A stretch of DNA of 64,000 nucleotides from Ectobius pallidus. Its lineage: Eukaryota > Arthropoda > Insecta > Blattodea > Ectobiidae. Both the position numbers and the translations under genes were made by a program. The stretch spans positions 146,749,890-146,813,889 of the forward strand of contig CAXKWD010000009.1 in NCBI GenBank assembly GCA_964059195.1, given 5' to 3'. The notes beneath the pieces are model-generated. The model saw nothing but the letters and a program-made list of their open reading frames with translations, did not search any database and was not told the DNA's origin. Below are positions 37,501-49,500 of this stretch, in pieces (the stretch's first letter is position 1; every line of letters begins with the position of its first letter).

Positions 37501-40500
37501 TACCAAAGTATGTAACTTAGCACAAAAATCAGCGACTCTCAAACCATTACAAGGATAAGGGTCAAAAATCTGAACTTCACGTTAATTTACTTTGCATAAC
37601 AATAACCATAATTTATTTAATATATTATTTTTTTTTCTTTTTTCAACAATAACAATCTTATATACAATAAATTACCTTTACACTACATTAACCATTCAAC
37701 ACTTTTATTGGTAGGATAATATTTGATTATTCAAGGTTAGTATACCCAATTTTAACTATATAAGTACGTTCTCTGTTCAACAATAACAAATCCTTAATTA
37801 ATTACTTTAATTTTCTTTTTTTTTTTTTTCAGGTATCTACTAGAACGTCTTGTATTATTCTTCTAATTTACTACTGACTTGTGTAGTCATTTACATTTGC
37901 AACTTCAGGATAGTTCAATATATATATTATACTGGGTTTTTTTTTTCTTGAATAAATAAAGGTTTTCAATTCATAATCCAGTCCTTACTCTACAGATTAC
38001 ACTCAATAATCCCACCTATGTCTCCTATATTAGTCTACTAGTCAGCTTAGTCCATGAAGAATTGTATTTAAAGATAGATAGAAAAGACAGTCTCATGAAG
38101 AAAGAAATAGAAGTTTAGGCCTATACCCACAGAGTGACTGTGGCGATAGACCACCGATACAGGAGCGGCGTCTAGATCTTGAGTTACAAACAATCTGACT
38201 CCTCTCCTGCAACCGGGAAAATATTAATGGGCCGCAAACAAAAATAAAATTTTGTAAATCGATGTCAGAGGTCCCTGACACTCTCTCCTAGAGGCACGTG
38301 GGGCCGTTGTTCGCCTCCCACATCGATGGCTTTCACAATCTCTTATAAATTTCTTTTCTTTATATGTTACTGGTATAGGCCTTGCCTACTACCAGATTTT
38401 ATTTGTTAGATTCGGGATACTTCCGGCGTTCCCTCACCTCACCCTTACAATCTCTAGTACTTGCTAATAAACTACTTATCATCAGTACACTACTCGCAAT
38501 TACCTACTCTCCTCTTTCTAACCTAACCAATCATTTGTTGTTATCTTTCAACTCACTCTCCTCTTTCTAACCTGACCAGTCATCAGCTATTATCTTTTAA
38601 CCCCTTTCTTTCTTTAAGTAGAGTTCCCTTCAGTTTATACCATTGATTTAATTCACTCGGTGGTTATTCTAGTTTTCCTACTTCTTACGTTACTACTCTT
38701 TAGCATGGGCACCCAATCTTCTTTTGTCTCTAAATTCCCTAGAATTCTAACTGAAACTAATTCACGCCCAGATTAGTAAGCTTCTCTATAACCCCTTTAG
38801 TGACTTCTACTTCTACCCTAACATGTAAATTTTCCAATGGTGCACACCTAATGCACTACCACTCGTAGGCCTTCTTTTGCCCTTCAATCTTTCCACTTCT
38901 TATCCCCCTCTACCATATTCCATACACCTTCGCTTGTAGATAAATCTCTATAAAAAAACATAACTTAACATTACAGGCCAGCATGAAATCTATTTATAGA
39001 TAGTCACCCGTCACCTGAAAGAAACCCAAGTGGGAGGGGCCCTCGTAAGAAGTACTAAGCATGCCCCTTAATTACCTTTCTTCCTTACTCCCCTCGCGTC
39101 CTGTCTCAAAAATAACAAAGTTTCTATGAGCATCACCAATTGCCCCTAGCTATGTATTCATTCGTGGGACAATCACCCATAAAACCCCAAAGTGAAGAGA
39201 TCTATCTGTGGCATTCAACGGTTAGGCTCTTGACTGCTCTTTTATAATTAACTTAGACCAGAAATAGAAAATAGTTGGATTACTGGATTTCACCACTTTA
39301 CTTCTAGAATTCTCACTTCTATATTTCTATTCTATTCTTCTATCATACCATACGGCGTCTAATCGCCATACATGACTTAGAAACCATCCTTAAAAAAAAG
39401 GAATATCTCAGTTTTCTCACTCCCCAAACAATAAGAAAAGTCTAGACGATTATACTCAACCAGTGATGTCCAACTTATCCTCCGATCCTGAGTTGTCTTC
39501 CATTACTTCCTGATGTCCATATCTGCTCTTATTCAGAGCGAGCAGTCACGACTCACTCTCACAGCTGATGTTCGCTGTAGCGGTGTCTCGTACTGGCCGA
39601 CTTGGTGTATTCTTCTGATTAATGACTATCTCCATATAGTCGTGTCAAGGAAGTTCACAACCAGAATTTCCTTAGATGGAAGTCTGACACACCATCATGC
39701 CAGAACGCCTCTACCGCTGTCACACATCCCAATCTCGTCTTCTCCCTTCTGCCTTTTCAACTTCTCTCTCTCGTAGTCAGGCACGTACTCCTTACTGTCT
39801 TTTTGGGATCAGCTCTTCTCCCGTCGACTCACCGTCGGCGCATGCGCACTTCTCTTTTTTTCTGTAATTCAAAATAAATTCAGGGCAGTATCGATAGTCA
39901 TAACAGGGTTCAATATCGATTAATCGAAGTCTCCCAAACCCTTCCTTTGTTTAGAAATGGTTTGCTATCGTCTATTATGCACGTAGCCATTCGCTACGTG
40001 ACATTCTTCCCCCACTCACCATAAAAAAAATAATGTTAACACTGTTCACATTTTTTTTTTTTTTTTTGTTTAGTTTACCAGCCTTAAAGAATGTTTATCC
40101 AGGAACAAAGGGTTTCAAGTCTTTGACGTGCCACTTCCCCAGCTTTTTACCAAAACGGTTTGTCAGTTCGTAGCTATTTTCACTGAACTTTTTCTTTATA
40201 ATATAGGGCCCGACAAACTTTGCACTTAAACCTGCTGTATAAGCTTGTGAGGCATCACTTAATTTAAAGTTTCTTCTTAACACTAGATCTCCTGGACGAA
40301 ATCTCATCTCTCTCCTCCGAAGATTATAATAATGACTCGAATTCTTATAGGCGGTTTCTAAGTTATGTCTAACCATTAAACGTACCCTTTTTCAATTTAT
40401 TGAGTCTCTCCACCCAAATTTTTGGAATTTCTTTATGAATCGGTTGGTTTTCCACCTTTTCAATCCTACTGATAATTTCAGGCTCCTTCCCATAATTTAG

Positions 40501-43500
40501 CATATAAGGAGTGCATCCAGTGGAACTATGCTTAGCCGTATTTATAGCAAAATTAAATTCTCTCAAATATACGTCCCAAACTGTTTGATCCTTTTGAATG
40601 TAACTAGAAATCATTGTTTTCAATACTCTATTGACTCTTTCTACTGGATTTCCTTGTGGCGAATATACAGGTAAATAACAAGGAGTTATATTAAAAGCTT
40701 TAGCTATCTCTCGCATTAATTTACTAGTGTATTGCGGTCCATTATCCATCAGCAAATATCCCGGAATTCCCCATTTAAGGATAATCAATTCATAAAATGC
40801 TTCCGTAACTGCTCTACTGGTTGCTTTCCTTAACGCTTTACATTCTACATATTTGGTAAAGGTGTCCTGAAATACAATCACATATCGGTTCCCTTTTTTG
40901 GAACGTGGGTAAGGTCCCAACAAATCTGTAGCTACAGTCATCCAAGGTTTCTCTTTCTGGTAAAAATGCATTGGTCCTGCTTGAGCCGTTTGTAACACCT
41001 TCTGTCTCTGACATATTTCACAAGCAGTAACATACTTAGCAACATCTCTAAACATTCCCGGCCAATAATACTTGTTTGCTATTCTAAAGAAAGTTTTAGC
41101 TATCCCCATATGTCCTGCAGTAGGTGCATCATGACATTCCTGCAATACTTTAATCCTAAAATCTTGCGGAATAACTAATTTCCACCTATTCACTGTTCCC
41201 TCTAAAGTTTGTTCTAACTGATCTAATCTTAAATGGTACAACTTCTCATCTACGACCTTCCAATCTGGCCAAAATTTAGGTTTACTTTGTACTTGCTCCT
41301 TCCGCTTAACATACCAAGCATCTTGTATATTTTCCCATTCCACTACTTCAGAGTTATCAGTCAACAAGAGGCAAAATTCTTCCTCTACCGTTTTCTCTTG
41401 AACTTTCCCTTCGTGTATTCTAGATAAAGCATCCGGAACTTTTTGTAATCTACCAGGCCTATGTATTACTTCAAAATCATACTCCTGGAGCAATAAACTC
41501 CACCTAGCTAATCGTCCGGTCGGATTCTGTAATGTATTTAACCATTTCAGAGCAAAATGATCAGTATATACTTTAAAATGATAACCTTCCAAATAAGGAC
41601 GAAACTTTTGAACTGCCCACAATATAGCTAACAATTCCTTCTCAACTATTGCCCACTTTTGCTCGCCTACCGTTAAAGTTCTACTAGCATAAGCTATTAC
41701 TTTTTCCTCTCCTTCCTCTCCTGTCTGAATTAATGCTGCTCCTAGTCCTGAAAAACTAGCGTCGGTCTGTAGCACTAGGGGTTTAGTATAATCTGGACAA
41801 GTTAATATAGGACTACTAGATAATTTCGATTTTAATTCATCAAAAGATTCCTGACATTCCTTAGTCCAACGCCATTTCTGATTCTTTTTCAGAAGTGCAG
41901 TGAGGGGCTTTACAACTTCAGAAAAAAATGGAATGAATCGTCGGTACCAAGAAGCCAATCCTAAAAATGCTCGTACTTCCTTGACTTTTGTAGGGGCTGG
42001 ATACTCAAGGATACACGAGATTTTATCTGAATCTACAGCAATTCCTAATGGAGTAATGATATGACCCAAATATTTTAATTCACTTCTACAAAATTTTGAT
42101 TTTTCCCTATTAATTTTCAGGTTAGCTTTTCTTAATTTCTCTAAGACTTTTTCTAACAAGGACAAATGTTCTTCAAATGTCTCGCTAATAAGTACTATAT
42201 CATCCAAATAACAAAAGCATTTCTCTCCTATCTCTTCTCTTAATATAGTATCAACTAATCTTTGAAACGAGGCTGGTGCGTTATGGATTCCAAAAGGCAT
42301 AACTCGAAACTGATACAATCCTCTACCAGGTACGGTAAATGCTGTTTTTTCTTTACTTGCTTCATCTAATGGAACTTGCCAATACCCATTTTTCAAATCT
42401 ATTGTACTGATATACCTAGCATGTCGTAATTTACTCAAAACATGTTCAATGTATGGCAAAGGATAACTATCTCTTTTAGTACAATTGTTTACTTTTCTGA
42501 AATCTACGCAGAACCTCCATGTTCTATCTGGTTTCTTTACCATAACTACCGGAGACGACCAAGGTGAATTTGAAGGCTCTATAACTTTTTCCAATAACAT
42601 TTTATCTATTTCCGCGTGTATAACTTTTTCCAAAATGGGTGATACTGGATAATATCTTTGTTTTATAGGTTTTGCATCGCCTGTATCAATAACATGAGAA
42701 ATCAGATCGGTAAGTCCAGTACACTGATCAAATTTCTGTAACTGATTTTCCAAAAACATATTCAATCTGTCCCTTTCCTGAGGTGTAGGTAAAGTAAGAA
42801 TATTATGTAGTTGATCTTCTTCTTTTAAATCTATAGCCTTAACAAATTGAAAAATTTTTGCTGGTTCATCTTTGAAATACCAAGTCCCATCTTGCAAATC
42901 TACTACTAACCCAATTTGTTTCAAAACGTCCATGCCCAGAATCATATCTACTGCTAAATTTGGCATAATTTTACATTTTATCTGAAAGATCCTGTCCTGC
43001 AATTTCATCTCAAAAGTTCTCTCTCCTGTTATAGAACTATAAGTTTTATCTGCTAATTGCACCACCCTAACTTCAGATTCTTCTACTGCTAAATCTAACA
43101 TTTTACACAAAAAATCACCCTTCTCTCCCACATAAGTTTTATCTGAACCGGAATCTATTAAAGCAATAAATGTAATATCCTCCAGCAAAATTTCAACAAA
43201 ACATCTATCTCCATTAACTAAATCTGTAGGATTTATATTTAACATCACACAAGCCTGATTTTTAGTTAATTGTCATAAGGAATTTGTAGGCCTAACTTTT
43301 CTTTCTTGGGGCATCCTACAATCAATAGACCTATGTCCAAACTTATTACAATTATAACATTTAATCGTAGTGCGTGGAGTAACTCTACGAGGTGCCTTAC
43401 ACTCGAACTGTCTATGTCCTATTTTATCACAGTTCCAACATCGCTGGTTATTTGAAAAACGCGAAGTGGTGTTTTTACCATTATCCCTCGACTCATCCTG

Positions 43501-46500
43501 TCTCTCTTTATTTTCTATTACTTTAACTATTCTGGAATCATTTACATGACTTGAATTTCGTTCTTTGTCCCACGTCTTTGCAGAAAAACTAACACTAGGT
43601 TTCTTTTGTAATTCAGACGATGGAAGTTCCTGTTTTCCCTGAATTCCTAACGCTGTATGAACTGAAGGTATAACAACTTGTCTCTGGGGTTTATAAGCCG
43701 TTTCTTTAATTGTAGCTCTAACCTGCGTTGGAGGAGGAATATATCTCTCAGAATCTAACAATATTTGTTCATACTGCCTACCTACACGTATTAAATCTGT
43801 TATAGTTTGAATCTCTGCAGGTCTAAGGTACAATTTTACATCAGGACGCAAATTTTTGATAACAGTCTTCATCATTTGTTGAGGACTCATTGGAGTACTT
43901 AGCCTCCTCATTAACGTTTGAATAGCATTAACATAATCAAAAATCGATTCTTTAGGACCTTGCGTTCTCTGTCTAATCTCATCCAAAAGCGAGTCTTCCT
44001 CATCAATAGGCAAGTAATATTCTCTAAATTCTTTCAAAAAAGCTTCCCATGTAGGCCAATCTGTTAATCTGTTCCTGTACCAAAGTAAAGCTGAATCTTG
44101 TAAAATTTCGGGTAATACTGACAATAACTCTACACCCTGTAACTTAGAACTTTGTTTTAAATCTTCCAATCTCTCCAAAAATAAGTAAATACTATCCCCA
44201 GGTTTAAATTTAATGTTCCATTTACGAACCAGATCCAAAGTATTTGGTTTATGCGGCTCTAACTGAATTGTAAACGATGGTACTACTGGTACAACTTCTT
44301 CTGAATCAGCTACCGCCATGGCCTTCCTACGCATTAACTTAACCCATGTATACACTACATCTCCATATGAATCTTGTGGAACCGTTATATTATGTTCAAC
44401 TAAATCTTCTTCCAAAACTTCCTGACTCAGCGCAAAAGCCGTAATTAACACTTGAAATGACTGAGGGTTCTTACGGGCATAATCTAACAAGCGTTGTCTT
44501 AACTCATCCCTTGTACCTGTGGTCGGTAACTTTACTCTATCACATTCTGCCTCTAAATCCGCCTTCCTCAACTTCCTAATAGCTTGGGTTAACTCAGCTG
44601 CTCTTATTTGTGCATACGGATCAACATAAGTAGCCATATTTATATATTAACAATACCACTGGAAAAAAAAAGATTAGAACACAATAGTTCAGTCGTCTGT
44701 CTTAGTCATCTATAGAAGTCCTTACTTTGTCAATAGTCATTATTCTTTTCCCAAAAATATGTTATTATTATTATTTTTTTTTTGAGAATAAATTGCAGCT
44801 ATACTAACCTAACTCCCAAAATTCTTTTAAAACTATCTCTGCCTCACGCTATGGGCTATCAAAATATGTGATTTCAACACAACTCAACCCACACTATGGG
44901 CTCCAAAATATATGACGACTCGTATTTCAAGTTTCCAATTCTAACTGATTAATGTTTATTTTCTTTTCTTATATCAAGCCAAACTTTTGTAATTTTAACA
45001 CAACTCGCCCCACGCTATGGGTCAAAATTACTATCAAAATTATCCTACTATGAAACTATCACAGCCTCACGCTATGGACGACCAAAATATGGAACTTCAC
45101 GATAACTTTATGCAGCACAACACACGGCCATACTTTTTATTTAACAATTTTAACTAAATTAAGTTGCAACAATTAGCAATACTGTTTTGTTTTAACACTA
45201 CTTAGCCCCACGATATGGGCGCCAAAATCTTTTACGGCCCAATCACAAATTAAATTATAGATACACAGGCTATGTACCTACATGCCCCTCGACTAGCTTT
45301 TAAATTAACAGTGGAGACGGGAGTTGGGTTCGGATTTACCTTTTCGTTTTTTTTTTTTATTCTGCTTCTTCTTTTTCTCCTTTTTCAATACTCACTACCA
45401 AAGTATGTAACTTAGCACAAAAATCAGCGACTCTCAAACCATTACAAGGATAAGGGTCAAAAATCTGAACTTCACGTTAATTTACTTTGCATAACAATAA
45501 CCATAATTTATTTAATATATTATTTTTTTTTCTTTTTTCAACAATAACAATCTTATATACAATAAATTACCTTTACACTACATTAACCATTCAACACTTT
45601 TATTGGTAGGATAATATTTGATTATTCAAGGTTAGTATACCCAATTTTAACTATATAAGTACGTTCTCTGTTCAACAATAACAAATCCTTAATTAATTAC
45701 TTTAATTTTCTTTCTTTTTTTTTCAGGTATCTACTAGAACGTCTTGTATTATTCTTCTAATTTACTACTGACTTGTGTAGTCATTTACATTTGCAACTTC
45801 AGGATAGTTCAATATATATATTATACTGGGTTTTTTTTTTCTTGAATAAATAAAGGTTTTCAATTCATAATCCAGTCCTTACTCTACAGATTACACTCAA
45901 TAATCCCACCTATGTCTCCTATATTAGTCTACTAGTCAGCTTAGTCCATGAAGAATTGTATTTAAAGATAGATAGAAAAGACAGTCTCATGAAGAAAGAA
46001 ATAGAAGTTTAGGCCTATACCCACAGAGTGACTGTGGCGATAGACCACCGATACAGGAGCGGCGTCTAGATCTTGAGTTACAAACAATCTGACTCCTCTC
46101 CTGCAACTGGGAAAATATTAATGGGCCGCAAACAAAAATAAAATTTTGTAAATCGATGTCAGAGGTCCCTGACACTCTCTCCTAGAGGCACGTGGGGCCG
46201 TTGTTCGCCTCCCACATCGATGGCTTTCACAATCTCTTATAAATTTCTTTTCTTTATATGTTACTGGTATAGGCCTTGCCTACTACCAGATTTTATTTGT
46301 TAGATTCGGGATACTTCCGGCGTTCCCTCACCTCACCCTTACAATCTCTAGTACTTGCTAATAAACTACTTATCATCAGTACACTACTCGCAATTACCTA
46401 CTCTCCTCTTTCTAACCTAACCAATCATTTGTTGTTATCTTTCAACTCACTCTCCTCTTTCTAACCTGACCAGTCATCAGCTATTATCTTTTAACCCCTT

Positions 46501-49500
46501 TCTTTCTTTAAGTAGAGTTCCCTTCAGTTTATACCATTGATTTAATTCACTCGGTGGTTATTCTAGTTTTCCTACTTCTTACGTTACTACTCTTTAGCAT
46601 GGGCACCCAATCTTCTTTTGTCTCTAAATTCCCTAGAATTCTAACTGAAACTAATTCACGCCCAGATTAGTAAGCTTCTCTATAACCCCTTTAGTGACTT
46701 CTACTTCTACCCTAACATGTAAATTTTCCAATGGTGCACACCTAATGCACTACCACTCGTAGGCCTTCTTTTGCCCTTCAATCTTTCCACTTCTTATCCC
46801 CCTCTACCATATTCCATACACCTTCGCTTGTAGATAAATCTCTATAAAAAAACATAACTTAACATTACAGGCCAGCATGAAATCTATTTATAGATAGTCA
46901 CCCGTCACCTGAAAGAAACCCAAGTGGGAGGGGCCCTCGTAAGAAGTACTAAGCATGCCCCTTAATTACCTTTCTTCCTTACTCCCCTCGCGTCCTGTCT
47001 CAAAAATAACAAAGTTTCTATGAGCATCACCAATTGCCCCTAGCTATGTATTCATTCGTGGGACAATCACCCATAAAACCCCAAAGTGAAGAGATCTATC
47101 TGTGGCATTCAACGGTTAGGCTCTTGACTGCTCTTTTATAATTAACTTAGACCAGAAATAGAAAATAGTTGGATTACTGGATTTCACCACTTTACTTCTA
47201 GAATTCTCACTTCTATATTTCTATTCTATTCTTCTATCATACCATACGGCGTCTAATCGCCATACATGACTTAGAAACCATCCTTAAAAAAAAGGAATAT
47301 CTCAGTTTTCTCACTCCCCAAACAATAAGAAAAGTCTAGACGATTATACTCAACCAGTGATGTCCAACTTATCCTCCGATCCTGAGTTGTCTTCCATTAC
47401 TTCCTGATGTCCATATCTGCTCTTATTCAGAGCGAGCAGTCACGACTCACTCTCACAGCTGATGTTCGCTGTAGCGGTGTCTCGTACTGGCCGACTTGGT
47501 GTATTCTTCTGATTAATGACTATCTCCATATAGTCGTGTCAAGGAAGTTCACAACCAGAATTTCCTTAGATGGAAGTCTGACACACCATCATGCCAGAAC
47601 GCCTCTACCGCTGTCACACATCCCAATCTCGTCTTCTCCCTTCTGCCTTTTCAACTTCTCTCTCTCGTAGTCAGGCACGTACTCCTTACTGTCTTTTTGG
47701 GATCAGCTCTTCTCCCGTCGACTCACCGTCGGCGCATGCGCACTTCTCTTTTTTTCTGTAATTCAAAATAAATTCAGGGCAGTATCGATAGTCATAACAG
47801 GGTTCAATATCGATTAATCGAAGTCTCCCAAACCCTTCCTTTGTTTAGAAATGGTTTGCTATCGTCTATTATGCACGTAGCCATTCGCTACGTGACATAA
47901 TAAATGCCCGAAGGGGGACTGTAAAGTTATACTCGGGGACATGAACGCTAAAGTTGGGAAAGAAAATATATACATGCCAGTGATAGGAAAATATAGTCTA
48001 CATTCTGAATCAAATGATAATGGGACACGGATGATAAACTTTGCCGCTGCAAGAAACATGGTAGTTGGAAGCACAATGTTCCCCCATAAAGACATACATA
48101 AAATAACCTGGAAGTCACCGGATGGAAATGTGCGCAATCAAATTGATCATCTGTTAATGGATGCAAGACATTTTTCTAATTTAATGGATGTAAGGAGCTA
48201 CAAAGGTGCAAACATAGACTCAGATCACTACTTGATGATAGCAAAGATTAGAAGCAGGATATCCAATATTAGGAAAACGATCGGGTTACAAGGGAGGAAA
48301 TTTAATTGTGGAAGACTTAAAGAACCGGAAATTGCTGCCAGATACACCAATATGATTAATGAAGGTCTCACAGATCTCACTGATAGCGGGAGTGTCAGTG
48401 ATGTCTGGAAGGATCTCAGTAAAGTACTGACAAGTGCTGCTGAATTGACACTAGGAAGAACGGATAAACCAAGTCATAGTAATTGGTTTGATAATGAATG
48501 CAAGCAAGTGACAGAGTTAAAAAACGTAGCTTATGGAAGAATGCAGCAAAGAAATCACACTAGAGGGTCAGTGGAAGCCTATCGAGAAGCTAGACGAACA
48601 GAGAAAAAACTGCACAGAAAGAAAAAGCGGGAATTTGAGAAGAAAGAGCTGATGGAGTTAGACAATTTAAAGAAATCAAATGAGGTAAGGGCTTTTTACC
48701 AGAAGTTGAATAAAAGTCGAAAGGATTTCCAACCTAGGACCACAATGTGCAGGGATAAGGAAGGTACTATTCTGAGTAATAATGCTACAATACTTGAAAG
48801 ATGGTCACAACATTTTAGTGAGCTCCTAAATGATGATGCACAGTCACAAAAATATCAGAATGAGAAAGAAAACCTCAGGATAGAAAACCTTAGGATAGAA
48901 AACCTGGAAAACATTGAATCAGAAACAGAAGTGATGGAACCAGATATTATTGAGGTACAAATGGCGGTCGACAAACTTAAAAACAACAAGGCTCCTGGAT
49001 TTGATCTTATACAGGCAGAATTAGTGAAACATGCAGGAGCAGAGTATATAAAACATTTGCATCAGTTAATGATTAATATATGGAAAACCGAAATGATTCC
49101 AGAAGAATGGGAAACAAGTCTGATCTGCCCAATTCATAAAAGGGGTGATGTTATGGACTGCTCTAATTACAGAGGAATCAGCCTGCTGTGTGTCGTATAT
49201 AAGATCTTTTCTAATATCCTGTTCAGCAAATTGGCACCATTTGTTGAAGGGGTTATGGGAGACTATCAGTGCGGATTCCGAAAAGGAAGGTCCACCATTG
49301 ACCAGATTTTCATACTGCGCCAAGTGCTTGAGAAATGTACTGAATTTGGAGTCAACCTGCATTGTTTGTTTATTGACTTTCGATCAGCCTATGATAGTAT
49401 AGATAGAAGAAAGCTTTATGCAGCAATGGAAGAGCTACAGATCCCCCCAAAATTGATCAGGCTAGTAAAACTCACTATGGAGAAAACCCAGGGTAGAATA

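Larger units (their letters stand above)
36969..47897 (-). mobile_element. Ty3/gypsy-type LTR retrotransposon with long LTRs, inserted in an RTE LINE
   Basis: Reading on the minus strand: 5' LTR (47897 down to 45237), primer binding site, leader, gag, pol, polypurine tract, 3' LTR. It is flanked by the 4 bp duplication TAAT (36965-36968 and 47898-47901). Taking out the element plus one TAAT leaves the surrounding LINE reading frame continuous. The domain order protease, RT, RNase H, integrase is the Ty3/gypsy order. No envelope-like ORF was seen. LTRs of about 2.66 kb are long for the group. The two LTRs look nearly identical, differing by a few substitutions and T-run lengths, which implies recent insertion. 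The clade was not assigned. Confidence 0.93.

Noticed and set aside
38093..39776. Small ORFs in the LTRs (also at 45987-47670)
   Set aside because: They are identical in both LTRs because the LTRs are copies; no domain, and they overlap regulatory-type sequence on both strands.
40095..40376. Third ORF of the LTR element as an envelope gene
   Set aside because: It carries integrase tail motifs (YYNLRRRE, FVGPYII) and lacks a signal peptide, transmembrane segment or glycosylation pattern.
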